Shown: positions 23,072 to 32,197, numbered from the stretch's first letter. The stretch: DNA of 48,727 nt from Verrucomicrobiota bacterium (GCA_030601755.1 JAUWBF010000018.1:1-48727); one strand, 5' to 3'. A program made the numbers and translations. The notes: generated from the letters alone by a model not told the origin.

Positions 23072-24784
23072 ATGAAAACCAACTCCAAGGCACTGCTCGC
23101 CGGCGCGTCCTGCGCCCTGCTCGGTCTCGGCTCGCTGCACGCCGACATCTCCTTCCTGTCCGGCCTCGACATCACCCACGGCGGCGAGATCGTCGCCTTC
23201 GACAAATACAGCGGCTCGCTGCTCGTCACCGATTCGTTCGACGGCGCCGGCCTTGAGAACCACGCCATCCGCGTCTACGGCGTGTCCGCCGGCGGCGCGC
23301 TTTCTTTGACCCGCACCATCGACCTCAACGCCACCTTCGGCGCGGTCGCCAACACCTACTCGGTCTCCAGCGTCGCCGTCGATCCGCTCGGCCGCGACTT
23401 CGGCGTCGCCACCATCATCCCGGTCGGCAGCAACGTCACCTCGGGGCGCATCGCGCTCTTCCAGCTCTCCACCGGCACGGTGCTGAACACCCTCGATGTC
23501 GGTTATCACCCCGATGCCGTCACCTTCTCGCGCAACGGGCAGAACATTCTCATCGCCAACGAGGGCGAGTATGTTTCCTCCGGCCCGCAGTCCGCCGGCT
23601 CCGTCAGCATCGTCAACGTCTCCGGCGTGGGCGCCGGCGCCGCGGGTGTCGCCGCGCTCACCTCGGGCAACGTCACCGACGTCAACTTCACCACCGGCCT
23701 CGCCGCCGGCGTCACCATCGACGGCCTGCGTAACGCCCGTTTGGATACGCTCACCGTCAAGACCGCCGACGCCCTCGACATCGAGCCCGAATACATCACC
23801 ACCGACAACACCAAGGCCTACGTCTCCCTGCAGGAGAACAACGCCCTCGCCGTCATCGACCTCGAGGGCGCCAACGCCGGCAAGATCACCGCGATCCACG
23901 ATCTCGGCACCCGCACGATCACCACCGACGCCTCCGACCGCGGTGAGACCGCGCTCAACGACACCGTCAAGGGTCTGCCCATGCCCGACACCATCACCGC
24001 CTTCACCCGCGGTGGTAAGACCTACATCGCCACCGCCAACGAGGGTGACGCCCGGCCTGACGACGACGACATGGCCCGCGTCAGCTCCTCGCCCATCGAC
24101 ACGGTCGACAACGGCAACGGTGATGTGGTGGCCAACGTCCAGACCGGTAATGACGGCATCAGCCGCCTGCGCATCATCCAGGACCTGGGCGACGTCGACG
24201 GCGACGGCCAGATCGAGGACCCGGTCATGTTTGGCAGCCGCAGCTTCAGCATCATCGACCCCGAGACCGGCCTGGTCGTCTTCGACAGCGGCAACATGAT
24301 CGAGCAATACGTGCTCGAAAACGACGCCCTCACCTTCAACATCAACAAGTCGCTCACGCCGCTGCAGGATCGCTCCGACGACAAGGGGCCGGAGCCCGAG
24401 GCCATCGCCTTCGGCAGCCTGGGCGGCCACGATTACATCTTTGTCGGCGCCGAGCGTCAGAACGGCATTTTCCAGTTCGACATCACGGACCTCGAGAACG
24501 TCTTCATCGCGGGTTATTACAACGCCTTTACCGACAGTGAGGACGACGGTTTCGGCACGTTTGTCTCGCCCGAGTCGATCCAGTTCGTCTCCGCCGAGGA
24601 CAGCCCGACCGGCGAGGCCTTCATCATCGTCGGCTACGAGGGCGAGACCGAGGACGGCATCTCCGGTTCGGTCGCGCTCTTCACGGTGACCGTGCCCTCG
24701 GCGATCCCCGAGCCCGCCTCCGCCGCCGCGCTGCTCGGTCTCGGCGCCCTCGGCTCCGCGGTCCTCCGCCGCCGTCGCCGCTGA
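23072..24784 (+). CDS. Choice-of-anchor I family PEP-CTERM protein
   Basis: 570 aa from the ATG at 23072, which directly precedes a signal peptide (MKTNSKALLAGASCALLGLG, cleavage near residue 24). Longer in-frame starts would bury it. The body is a beta-propeller-like chain of repeats (PDAVTFSRNGQNILIANEGE, DALDIEPEYITTDNTKAYVS, PEPEAIAFGSLGGHDYIFVG) typical of choice-of-anchor I proteins, some of which are annotated as phosphatase- or esterase-like. DVDGDGQIED is a probable calcium loop. The C-terminus IPEPASAAALLGLGALGSAV followed by arginines is a PEP-CTERM sorting signal, recognised by exosortase, so the protein is exported and envelope- or matrix-bound. A classical terminator follows. 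Confidence 0.85.
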   Translation: MKTNSKALLAGASCALLGLGSLHADISFLSGLDITHGGEIVAFDKYSGSLLVTDSFDGAGLENHAIRVYGVSAGGALSLTRTIDLNATFGAVANTYSVSSVAVDPLGRDFGVATIIPVGSNVTSGRIALFQLSTGTVLNTLDVGYHPDAVTFSRNGQNILIANEGEYVSSGPQSAGSVSIVNVSGVGAGAAGVAALTSGNVTDVNFTTGLAAGVTIDGLRNARLDTLTVKTADALDIEPEYITTDNTKAYVSLQENNALAVIDLEGANAGKITAIHDLGTRTITTDASDRGETALNDTVKGLPMPDTITAFTRGGKTYIATANEGDARPDDDDMARVSSSPIDTVDNGNGDVVANVQTGNDGISRLRIIQDLGDVDGDGQIEDPVMFGSRSFSIIDPETGLVVFDSGNMIEQYVLENDALTFNINKSLTPLQDRSDDKGPEPEAIAFGSLGGHDYIFVGAERQNGIFQFDITDLENVFIAGYYNAFTDSEDDGFGTFVSPESIQFVSAEDSPTGEAFIIVGYEGETEDGISGSVALFTVTVPSAIPEPASAAALLGLGALGSAVLRRRRR

Positions 24785-24813
24785 GCTTGGCGTCGTTCGC
24801 ACTCTGAAAACGC

Positions 24814-24843
24814 AAAGGCGCTCCGTGATGGAGCGCCTTTTTT
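24814..24843 (+). terminator. Rho-independent terminator
   Basis: AAAGGCGCTCC and GGAGCGCCTTT pair around GTGAT, followed by more T residues. It begins 29 nt after the PEP-CTERM gene stop and is a textbook intrinsic terminator for that gene. Confidence 0.9.
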
Positions 24844-24848
24844 GTATG

Positions 24849-24909
24849 AGTAGCGCAGGCTTCCAGCCTGCATTCTGAAAATGACGGCAGGCTGGAAGCC
24901 TGCGCTACT
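24849..24909. repeat. Perfect 23-bp inverted repeat (element E)
   Basis: Arms 24849-24871 and 24887-24909 are exact complements around a 15-nt loop. Each arm also contains a smaller palindrome, GCAGGCT-TCC-AGCCTGC. The right arm contains the stop codon (24905-24907) of the minus-strand sugar kinase gene. It looks like a REP/MITE-type element and may double as a bidirectional terminator. Confidence 0.9.
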
Positions 24910-25810
24910 TTTTCAGCGCCGTGAAGGGTGTCTCGTCGACGTAATCGGGGGTGGCGCCGCGCTGGGTGGCGACCCACTCGCCGAGGCGGCAGGCGCGGCG
25001 CAGGATTTCGGCGTCGGCGGGCTTTTCGGGAGACAGCAGGCCGGTCAGAAACGCGGCGAGAAAACTGTCGCCGGCGCCGACGGTGTCGGCGATCTCGACG
25101 TCGCGGCCGTTTTCCCAAGTCCACCGGCCGTCGCGCAGGAGGCCGGCGCCGCGGGCGCCGGCGGTGATGCAGACGACGGGGCAATTGGTCTGCGCGGCGA
25201 GGGCGCGGGCGTCGCGTTCCTCGCGGCCGGGTTGCTCGTCGCCGCCGTCGGCGAGGCGGGCGGCTTCGGCGGCGTTGAGCTTGAGCACGTCGGCGCGGCC
25301 GGCGAGCTCGCGCACGAGCGGGAGGTCGTCGTGGGGCGCGCGCAGGTTGACGTCGAACACGCGCAGGGCGTCGGCGGGCAGCACGGCGAGCAGGCGGTCG
25401 AGCGCGGTGCGGTTGAACTGCGAGCGTTGGGCGAGCGAGCCGAAGACGAGGGCCCGCGCGCCCATGGCGGCCTGCACGCTGTCCTGGGTGACGAAGATCT
25501 GGTCCCACGCGACGCTGAGCGTGATGTCGTAGTGCGCGTCGCCCTTTTCGCCGATGGCGGCGATGACGGTGCCCGTATTCAATCCGTGGTGACGCGTGAT
25601 CAGCTCGGTGCTGAGGCCCCAGGCGCGCAGGCGGCGGTCGAGTTCGTCGCCGAGGAAGTCGCGCCCGGTGGCGGAGACGATGCGCACGTCGGCCCCGTGG
25701 CGGTGCAGGTGGTAGCCGACGTTGAACGGCGCGCCGCCGGCGAAGAGGCCGGCAGGCAGGCAGTCCCAGAGGATTTCACCGAAGCAGAGGATGGTGGGGG
25801 CGGAAGACAT
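24905..25810 (-). CDS. PfkB-family sugar kinase, probably fructokinase
   Basis: 301 aa from the ATG at 25810; an upstream in-frame extension would translate the inverted repeat and was rejected. CFGEILWDCLPAG and GGAPFNVGYHLHRHGA (25-40) match the substrate-binding start of fructokinases. VFDVNLRAPH and LKLNAAEAARL are the middle PfkB blocks, and DTVGAGDSFLAAFL (242-255) holds the catalytic Asp248 and the anion hole. It would phosphorylate a free sugar, most likely fructose, using ATP. It lies 98 nt downstream of the sucrose-phosphatase/glycosidase fusion gene on the same strand, which supports fructose released from sucrose as substrate. The stop codon is inside a palindromic element. Confidence 0.85.
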   Translation of the reverse strand: MSSAPTILCFGEILWDCLPAGLFAGGAPFNVGYHLHRHGADVRIVSATGRDFLGDELDRRLRAWGLSTELITRHHGLNTGTVIAAIGEKGDAHYDITLSVAWDQIFVTQDSVQAAMGARALVFGSLAQRSQFNRTALDRLLAVLPADALRVFDVNLRAPHDDLPLVRELAGRADVLKLNAAEAARLADGGDEQPGREERDARALAAQTNCPVVCITAGARGAGLLRDGRWTWENGRDVEIADTVGAGDSFLAAFLTGLLSPEKPADAEILRRACRLGEWVATQRGATPDYVDETPFTALKK

Positions 25811-25813
25811 GGA

Positions 25814-25894
25814 TGATGGGAGATGGAAGATGGCTGATGGGGTGGGCGTGCCTGCGGTTGAGGATCGGGTCTGACCATCGCCCATCTCCCATCA
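25814..25894. repeat. Periodic-arm inverted repeat D (sugar-kinase junction)
   Basis: Left arm 25814-25833 (TGATGGGAGATGGAAGATGG) and right arm 25875-25894 pair over 20 nt with two mismatches, around a 41-nt loop. The arm is a 7-nt tandem of NNGATGG. It fills the gap between the fusion-gene stop (25909) and the kinase start (25810), both on the minus strand. Confidence 0.85.
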
Positions 25895-25908
25895 TACATC
25901 TACATGAT

Positions 25909-28008
25909 TCAGTCGTTGTTGAGATGCGCGGGGTCGACCTCGACCTCCTGGCAGGCGCGCAGGAAGGTGGCGGCGGACCAGGCCTGGAAGGCCTTGCCCA
26001 TGGGACGGCCGGTCTGGCCGTGGGCCCATTCGTTGAACTCCCATTCCTGGTCGCGGCCGAGCTGGTTGAGCTTGGCGAGGCGGACGAGCTCGCGGCAGGC
26101 GACGTCGTGGAAGCCGAGGCGGTGGATGAAGCGCACCCACATGCCGCCGACGAGGGGCCAGAGGCCGCCGTTGTGGTAGTGGTGCGGGAGGTTGAGGAGG
26201 TTGACGGTGTAGTAGGCCTTCCAGTCGGGGTCGCCGGCCTGCACGACGGGGTAGAGGTTGGCGACGGGGTGGGGTTCGTTGACGCCGACGCCCCACATGA
26301 AGCGGAAGGCGGTGCGGGCTCGGTCGACATCCAGGAGGTTCATGAGGTAGGCGAGCACGTTGCCATAGACGTCGCAGCGCCAGTTGAAGGCGAAGGGGGT
26401 GACCTCGGCGATGAGGTATTGGGTGTCGCCCATGCTGAACTGGCGGTTGGCGAAGTGGGCGTGGCCGCGCGGGGTGGAGGGCTCGGCGGTGTTGGGCCAG
26501 AAGACGTCGAGCACGCGGGCGCGCACGCGCTGGGACCAGCGCAGGTAGTCGGCGGCCTTGGTGTGCTCGCCGAGCATCTCGCAGAGGTGGCCGAAGCAGA
26601 CGTTGGTGCGATACCAGAGGACCTCGTCGTAGAGCACGTTGTAGCTGCGGCCGAAGAGGTCGGTCCAGTCGCCGGCCTCGGGGATCTCGAGCAGGCCGTC
26701 GTTGTTGCTGTCGTGCGCGGAGAGCCAGTTCATCGCGGCCTGGAGGCGGTCGGCGTGGTGGCGGAGGAAGTCGTGGTCGTTGGTCTTGGAGACGTAGTTG
26801 TAGAAGGCGATGATGACCCACATGCCGCTGTCGATGGAGCAGATGTTGCCGACGCCGGCGTAGTCGGGCACGCCGTCGTCGATGCGCACGTTGGCGGGGA
26901 TCTGGCCGTTGGGCGCGGCGGCCTGCAGGAGGGTGTCGAGGGTGCGGCGCTGGGCGCGGCGGATGTCGGGCTCGTCGAGGTCGATGGTGTTGATGATGGT
27001 GACGCCACCGTCGCGGGCCCACACGGAGCGGTAGTTGGCGTCGGTGCCGGTGACGGTGTTGTCGTCGAGCGAGCAGGCGGAGAAGCCGAGCGGGGTGATG
27101 TTCTTGCGCAGGGCGGCGAGGGCCTTGTCGTAGGCGGTGAGCAGGAACTTTTTCTCGGTGTCGGTGAGGGTGCCGAGCTTGGTGCCGGTGAAGAGCTGGC
27201 GGAACTCGGGGTCCATCTGGTGCGCGGGCATGGCGGCCTGGCCGGACGGGGGGATCGCGCAGACGATGCCGTGGTGGCAGAGGCCGTCGAGCACGCCGTC
27301 GGCCATGATCTTGCGCGAGGCGTAGGTGGGGAGCTCGACGGTGGCCTCGAAGAGCTCGGGCTGGGCGTTTTCGACGATGAGGCCGCGCACGCCGGGGAGG
27401 TTGAACATGCCGGCGTCGTTGCCGGTGTCGCCGGCGACGAGCACGTGCTCGAGCGGGATGGCGAGGCGCTGGCAGAGCCAGGAGAGGGCGCCGCCCTTGT
27501 TGGCGTTGGCGGGAAGGATGTCGAGGTCGCGGTTGCTGGAGTAGACGAGGCTGATGCGCAGGCCGGCCTTGCGCAGGCTCTGGCGGATGTTTTCGAGGAC
27601 CTCGGGGGTGGCGTTCTCGAGGAACCAGCTGGACTTGAATTCGTTTTGGAACTCGGGGGGCTGGGGGCGGATGCCGGGGACGTTGAGCAGGCGGTTCTCG
27701 ACGACGGCGCGGTCCCAGCCGTCGCGCAGGTGGTTGGCGTGGTCGGCGAGGGGCGTGGAGCTGTGGCCTTCCTGGATTTGGGTGCCGACGCCGCCGATGT
27801 AGTAGTCGGGCACGGGGAGCAGGCCCTTGGCGACGAGGTTGTCGCGCATGTCGGGCACGAGGCGGCCGCTGTTGTAGACGAGGAGGGGGCGGGCGGCGGG
27901 GTCGAGCGACTCCCAGACGTGCTTGAAGCGGTGGGTCGACTCGGGGTTGCCGAGGAGGGTGCCGTCGAGGTCGGTGCTGAAGAGGCGGATGGGCGCTGGA
28001 GTGCTCAC
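25909..28008 (-). CDS. Sucrose-6-phosphate phosphatase fused to a six-hairpin glycosidase
   Basis: 699 aa if it starts at the GTG at 28008 (VSTPAPIRLFSTDLDGT); a TTG 54 nt upstream is possible but adds a Pro-rich non-conserved leader. Residues 8-245 are a HAD-IIB phosphatase with nucleophile motif D13-L-D15-G-T and late VAGDTGNDAGMF, most like sucrose-phosphate phosphatases. Residues about 300-690 are an alpha/alpha toroid glycosidase (YRSVWARDGGVTIINTID, then PEAGDWTDLFGRSYNVLYDE) resembling GH100 neutral invertases and glycogen-debranching C-domains. One protein may therefore dephosphorylate sucrose-6-phosphate and split the sugar. The adjacent fructokinase-like gene fits. The exact glycosidase specificity is inference. 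Confidence 0.8.
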   Translation of the reverse strand: MSTPAPIRLFSTDLDGTLLGNPESTHRFKHVWESLDPAARPLLVYNSGRLVPDMRDNLVAKGLLPVPDYYIGGVGTQIQEGHSSTPLADHANHLRDGWDRAVVENRLLNVPGIRPQPPEFQNEFKSSWFLENATPEVLENIRQSLRKAGLRISLVYSSNRDLDILPANANKGGALSWLCQRLAIPLEHVLVAGDTGNDAGMFNLPGVRGLIVENAQPELFEATVELPTYASRKIMADGVLDGLCHHGIVCAIPPSGQAAMPAHQMDPEFRQLFTGTKLGTLTDTEKKFLLTAYDKALAALRKNITPLGFSACSLDDNTVTGTDANYRSVWARDGGVTIINTIDLDEPDIRRAQRRTLDTLLQAAAPNGQIPANVRIDDGVPDYAGVGNICSIDSGMWVIIAFYNYVSKTNDHDFLRHHADRLQAAMNWLSAHDSNNDGLLEIPEAGDWTDLFGRSYNVLYDEVLWYRTNVCFGHLCEMLGEHTKAADYLRWSQRVRARVLDVFWPNTAEPSTPRGHAHFANRQFSMGDTQYLIAEVTPFAFNWRCDVYGNVLAYLMNLLDVDRARTAFRFMWGVGVNEPHPVANLYPVVQAGDPDWKAYYTVNLLNLPHHYHNGGLWPLVGGMWVRFIHRLGFHDVACRELVRLAKLNQLGRDQEWEFNEWAHGQTGRPMGKAFQAWSAATFLRACQEVEVDPAHLNND

Positions 28009-28172
28009 GTGTAGTGCTTTTGGTAGGACGGATGGTGCCGGCGGTTCCGGCGGGCGGTGCAACCGTAGTTATGGGGACGCCGCCGGGTCAAGGCACGGGG
28101 GCTGTTTTTGAGGCGATGGCAAGGGCTTGCGACGGGTGGGCGCGGGTTGACAGCCGTGTTACGGTGCCGGAC

Positions 28173-29894
28173 ATGCTCCATTCCCTCGATGTGGCCGTGG
28201 TCGTGTCTTATCTGGTGGCGCTGGTGATCGCCGGCGTCTGGCTCGCGAAGCGCGCGGGCGAGAGCTCGGAGCACTACTTCCTCGGCGGGCGCAAGCTGCC
28301 GTGGTGGGCGCTGGGCGCCTCGGGCATGTCGAGCAATCTGGACGTGGCGGGCACGATGACGATCGTGACGCTGCTGACGGTGTTCGGCGTGCAGGGTTTT
28401 TTCATCGAGATGCGCGGCGGCGTGGTGCTGCCGATCGCGGTGTTCCTGGCGTTCATGGGCAAGTGGCACCAGCGCTCGCGGGTAATGACGACCGCGGAGT
28501 GGATGACGCTGCGCTTCGGCGGGGGCGCGGGCGGACGCGCGGCGCGGGCGACGGCGGCGCTGACCTACGTGGTGCTGACGGTGGCGATGATCGTGTTTTT
28601 CCTGTCGGCGGGCGGGAAGTTTCTGGCGGAGTTTCTGCCGTTCACGCCGACGCAGTGCGCGGTGGGCATGGCGTCGTTGGCGTTTGGATACACGCTGGTG
28701 GGCGGGTTGTATGGCGTGATCTGGACGGACGTGTTCCAAGCGTTCCTGATCGGCGGCGCGGCGGTCTATGTGTCGGTGGTGGCGGCGGGGCAGGTCTCGC
28801 CGGAGCTGCTGGCCGCGTGGCCGGGGGCGGAGTTAAACAACTTTTTCCCGATGATCGGGGGGCACGAGGGCTTGTCGGCGTATGAGCCGTTTTGGTTTTT
28901 TCTGCTGATCTGGGCGTTCAAGGGCGTGCTGGAGGGACTGGGCGGCAGCGGCGGCTCGGCCTACATGGCGCAGCGTTTCTACGCGGCGGGTGGCGAGCGC
29001 GACTGCCGCAAGATCGCGATGTTGTGGACGGTGTTGTTCGCGGCGCGCTGGCCGATGGTGCTGGGGTTCGCGATCCTGGCGATCAAGCTGGGGCTCGACG
29101 TGAGTTCGCTGGAGGAGGCCGAGGCGGTGTTGCCGGCGGTGCTGGGCTCGGAGTTTTTCCCGGCGGGGCTGCGCGGGCTGGTGCTGGCGGCGATGCTGGC
29201 GGCGGCGATGAGCACGTTCGACAGCACGATCAACGCGGGCGCGTCCTACGTGGTGAAGGATTTGTATGAGGTGTGGCGTCCGGCGGCGACCGACCGGCAG
29301 CGGGTCTGGGCGGGTTATATCGCGTCGACGCTGCTGGTGGTTGCCGGCCTGTTGATCTCGCTGGCTCTGGGCGGCTCGGTGCTGGGGGTGTGGGTCGGTA
29401 TCGTGATGCTGTTGTTTCCGGCGTTCTTGGTGCCGTTTGCGCTGCGCTGGTTCTGGGCGCGGTTCAACGGCGCAGGTTTCGCCATCGGCACGGCGGGTGG
29501 CTTCGCGGGCGCGGTGTTTTTCGCCTTCGTGGATCCGGCGGGTTGGAACGAGGTGACGCGTTTCCTAGGGATCGCCGGCGTGTCGCTCGCGGCGTCGCTG
29601 GCCGGCGCGTTGGCCACGCGGCCGGTGGCGCGGGAGACGTTGGAGAACTTTTACCGGCAGATCCGACCGCTGGGCTGGTGGCCGCGGGAGTGGCGAGCGG
29701 CTGATGTGGCCGAGCATCGCCGCGACGTGACGACGTTGATCGGCGCGCTAGTGTGGCAGGTCGTGACCTTTCTGCTGCCGATGGCCGCGGTGCTGGGTCG
29801 CTGGACGGAGGTCGCGGTGCTGACGCCGCTGTGGGTCGCGCTGGCGGTGTGGCTGTGGCGGGAGCGGGCGCCGACGGAAAGCCGGATTGGCTGA
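28173..29894 (+). CDS. Sodium/solute symporter (SSS family), probably for a sugar
   Basis: 573 aa from the ATG at 28173 (MLHSLDVAVVVSYLVALVIA); in-frame sequence upstream has no membrane character and lies in the divergent promoter gap. About 13 helices are evident. SSEHYFLGGRKLPWWALGASGMSSNLD is the SSS family start and contains the sodium-site region. ALTYVVLTVAMIVFFLSAGG and AAMSTFDSTINAGASYVVKD are further landmarks. It is divergent from the sucrose-phosphatase/glycosidase gene with 164 nt between them, so import of a sugar or glycoside for that pathway is likely but unproven. The last 70 residues hold two more helices. Confidence 0.85.
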   Translation: MLHSLDVAVVVSYLVALVIAGVWLAKRAGESSEHYFLGGRKLPWWALGASGMSSNLDVAGTMTIVTLLTVFGVQGFFIEMRGGVVLPIAVFLAFMGKWHQRSRVMTTAEWMTLRFGGGAGGRAARATAALTYVVLTVAMIVFFLSAGGKFLAEFLPFTPTQCAVGMASLAFGYTLVGGLYGVIWTDVFQAFLIGGAAVYVSVVAAGQVSPELLAAWPGAELNNFFPMIGGHEGLSAYEPFWFFLLIWAFKGVLEGLGGSGGSAYMAQRFYAAGGERDCRKIAMLWTVLFAARWPMVLGFAILAIKLGLDVSSLEEAEAVLPAVLGSEFFPAGLRGLVLAAMLAAAMSTFDSTINAGASYVVKDLYEVWRPAATDRQRVWAGYIASTLLVVAGLLISLALGGSVLGVWVGIVMLLFPAFLVPFALRWFWARFNGAGFAIGTAGGFAGAVFFAFVDPAGWNEVTRFLGIAGVSLAASLAGALATRPVARETLENFYRQIRPLGWWPREWRAADVAEHRRDVTTLIGALVWQVVTFLLPMAAVLGRWTEVAVLTPLWVALAVWLWRERAPTESRIG

Positions 29895-29925
29895 TGGAGG
29901 CGTGGCTGGTGTTCGTGCGGCTGCC

Positions 29926-29947
29926 GCACAGGCAGGAATGCCTGTGC
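29926..29947 (+). terminator. 9-bp hairpin after the symporter gene
   Basis: GCACAGGCA and TGCCTGTGC pair around a 4-nt loop, 31 nt after the symporter stop. It resembles a REP-like unit and could end transcription, although no T-run follows. Confidence 0.45.
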
Positions 29948-30011
29948 CACGTTTCAGCATCGGGCGGATAATGGGTTGTCCGACTTCGTGGTGGCCTGCT
30001 AGCCGTTGCTC

Positions 30012-31373
30012 ATGGCTTGGCGCATCGACGAGACCTTGATCCGAGGGGAAGTGGACAACCGCGTGCGCGGGCGCGTGACCGGGCGGCTGTGGTTCACCGG
30101 GCGCGACGAGCCGGTGACGCTCGATCTGGCTGGCAACGCCTGGCGCGACGTCGCGGGACACGTGCTGTGCTTCACCAACCCCGCCCCGCGCGCCCCCCGC
30201 CCCGATGAGCTGAAGGGACTGGCCGACCTGCAACACGGCGTGGTCGGCGACATCACCGCCTCGCGCAAGGTCAAAGTGCCGGAGTGCTCGATGGACGAGC
30301 TGATGGAGTATTACGAGGCGAAGAAGCCCTTCCCCTGGCACTGGGGCAACAGCCTCCACCTCGAATGGCACAGCGCGCCCAACGGCCGCGTGGTCATCGA
30401 GAGCGCGACGTATCAACTGGAACTCGACCCCGAGGCCGCGTGGACGATGTCCGAGTCGGAAGAGACGGAGCAACGACGCGCCAACGACCGCGCGATGATC
30501 GACTTCATGAACCGCCTGCTCGCCGGACTCGAGGCGGCCGAGGCGCGCGACGCCGTCACCGAGTCGTTTGACGACGATGGTGAGGACGCCTGCGTGGACG
30601 ACGATGCGGACGACGACACGCCCACCACCGAGGCCGAGGCGGAGGCCGACGCGGAGCAGGCGCGCATGGATTTGTTGTTGGACCGCGTGAACGCGCGCAT
30701 GGAGCGCGAAGGCTTGCAGCCGGAGGATCTGGAACGCGTGCTCGACGAGGAGCGCGCCCGCCTGCGCCGCGAGCGCGGCGAGCCCGAGCCCGCGCCGCGC
30801 ACGCCGAAAGAGGAGGCCGAGCAAGCCGCTTGGATCGACGAAATGAACGCCGCGGCCGAGGAGGCGCTGGCCGAGCTCAACGCCGAGAAATGGAAACACG
30901 CCGACGGCGAGCCCGAGGATGAGCGCTGGCATCCGCTGGTCGAGCGGGGCAACGCGGTCACGGACACGATCCGCCACGCGTGCAAGGAGCACGGCTGGTT
31001 GACCGACGACGACGCGCGCGAGCATCCGTTGCGCGAGCTGGCAAACGGCGTGATGATCGCCACCGCCAAGCTGGCCGGGGCGCTCGGCTCGGAGGACGAT
31101 GACGAGGACTGGCCGCCGGAGCCGTTGTTCGCGGGCGGCGTGTTGGTGCGGCTCAAGAAGGTCCGCGCCCACCTGCGCGACGCGCTGGCCGGCCTCGACG
31201 CCGCCGACGAACAATCCTTGGCCGAGCCCGCGTGGCGCGCCGAGATGCGCCAGGCGGTCGACGCGATGCTCGTCGACGTGGAGGTGCTGATCAACGACGT
31301 GCGCACCGTGCTCGAAGACGACGAGGCCGGCGAGGGCGACTACGGAGGCGATCCCGACCACGAGCCTTTTTGA
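30012..31373 (+). CDS. Acidic protein of unknown function
   Basis: 453 aa from the ATG at 30012; a TTG two codons earlier is possible. The first 150 residues look folded and partly beta-rich (MAWRIDETLIRGEVDNRVRG, LWFTGRDEPVTLDLAGNAWR, FPWHWGNSLHLEWHSAP). The middle (about 180-290) is very acidic, with Asp runs and helical Glu/Arg-rich segments likely to be coiled coil. The C-terminal 150 residues are again helical (VERGNAVTDTIRHACKEHGW, VRLKKVRAHLRDALAGLDAA). There is no signal peptide or membrane helix, so it is probably cytoplasmic. I do not recognise the family. It stands alone between the symporter and a convergent pseudogene. Confidence 0.7.
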   Translation: MAWRIDETLIRGEVDNRVRGRVTGRLWFTGRDEPVTLDLAGNAWRDVAGHVLCFTNPAPRAPRPDELKGLADLQHGVVGDITASRKVKVPECSMDELMEYYEAKKPFPWHWGNSLHLEWHSAPNGRVVIESATYQLELDPEAAWTMSESEETEQRRANDRAMIDFMNRLLAGLEAAEARDAVTESFDDDGEDACVDDDADDDTPTTEAEAEADAEQARMDLLLDRVNARMEREGLQPEDLERVLDEERARLRRERGEPEPAPRTPKEEAEQAAWIDEMNAAAEEALAELNAEKWKHADGEPEDERWHPLVERGNAVTDTIRHACKEHGWLTDDDAREHPLRELANGVMIATAKLAGALGSEDDDEDWPPEPLFAGGVLVRLKKVRAHLRDALAGLDAADEQSLAEPAWRAEMRQAVDAMLVDVEVLINDVRTVLEDDEAGEGDYGGDPDHEPF

Positions 31374-31379
31374 GCGCGG

Positions 31380-32197
31380 TCAGTAGGGCGCGGCGATGGC
31401 CTCGAAGGTCATGTCGTTGAAGTCGTGCAGGCAGCGCGCATCCTTCAGGCCGTCCTTGTTCAAATAGGCGGCGTGCAGGCAGCCCTTGGCGGCCCACGCG
31501 AGGCGGGCGCGATCAACATCCGCCCACTCGGCGTCGGGCAACTCCAACCTCACGTCGGAATCGGTCCGGACCAATGCGTGGCGGTCAAAGTAGATGCTTT
31601 GGCCGAGTTCGCTGCCGATGCCGCAGTCTTTGCGAAGCATCCAGCCGGTATTGACCGGCTTCACGAAGGACCAGTTGGCGCAATCATCTGAGCTGTCATC
31701 CACCACGGTCCAGCCGTCGCGTTGCAGCCGGTTGTAGTAAACGTGCGGGCATTCACCGCCGTAGCTGTTGCGGGGGTGCCAGTCCTCGATGCGGGCGATG
31801 CGGGACGAGGTCAGCAGTGGCTCATGCCCGCGGCCGTCGTTGAGCCAGTAACGCTGGGCGTTGCGAAACAAACCACCGCCGTGCCAGCAGTCGCCCTTGG
31901 CCCAGAGTGCGATGGCCTTGAGGTAGGGGGCTCGCGACACGGCGGTCCACGAGCCGCGCGTCTTGGTGTCCCAGCGACCGTTCATTGCGAAATAGATCAG
32001 GTGCTTGCCGTCGGGCGACAGGTCCGAGCGCTTCGGGTAAATGCGGGCGCGCATCCACTGCCCGGTAGTGAAGGTGTCCTTGCGCAGATCCCAACCGATG
32101 GTGCAGCTGGGTCTTGTGAGGACCGCGACGGATCACCACGGCGCTTCTGCGCACCGGTGGCCATGAGCACGTGGAGTCTGGGGTGGAAGGAGGCCAT
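31380..32197 (-). pseudogene. Conserved hypothetical gene disrupted by two frameshifts
   Basis: The intact part (31380-32054 and a little upstream) encodes MRARIYPKRSDLSPDGKHLI, followed by FAMNGRWDTKTRGSWTAVSR and YLKAIALWAKGDCWHGGG. This resembles a conserved family that I remember with an N-terminus like M-x-S-F-H-P-R-L-H-x-L-M. That N-terminus is present from an ATG at 32197 (MASFHPRLHVLMATGAQ) but in a different frame. The linking part RSAVVIRRGPHKTQ lies in a third frame, and CTIGWDLRKDTFTTGQWMRA returns to the main frame. Two shifts, near 32145 and 32110, are therefore needed. Either the gene is decaying or the assembly has errors there. Its function is unknown. Confidence 0.65.

Noticed and set aside
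25813-28014. A 733-codon plus-strand open frame
   Set aside because: It is antisense to the sucrose-phosphatase/glycosidase fusion, whose catalytic motifs are clear; the antisense peptide is Val/Gly/Ala/Glu-rich low complexity.
28147-28152. TTGACA as a -35 box for the symporter gene
   Set aside because: A -10 at normal spacing would overlap the start codon and no TATAAT-like hexamer is there.
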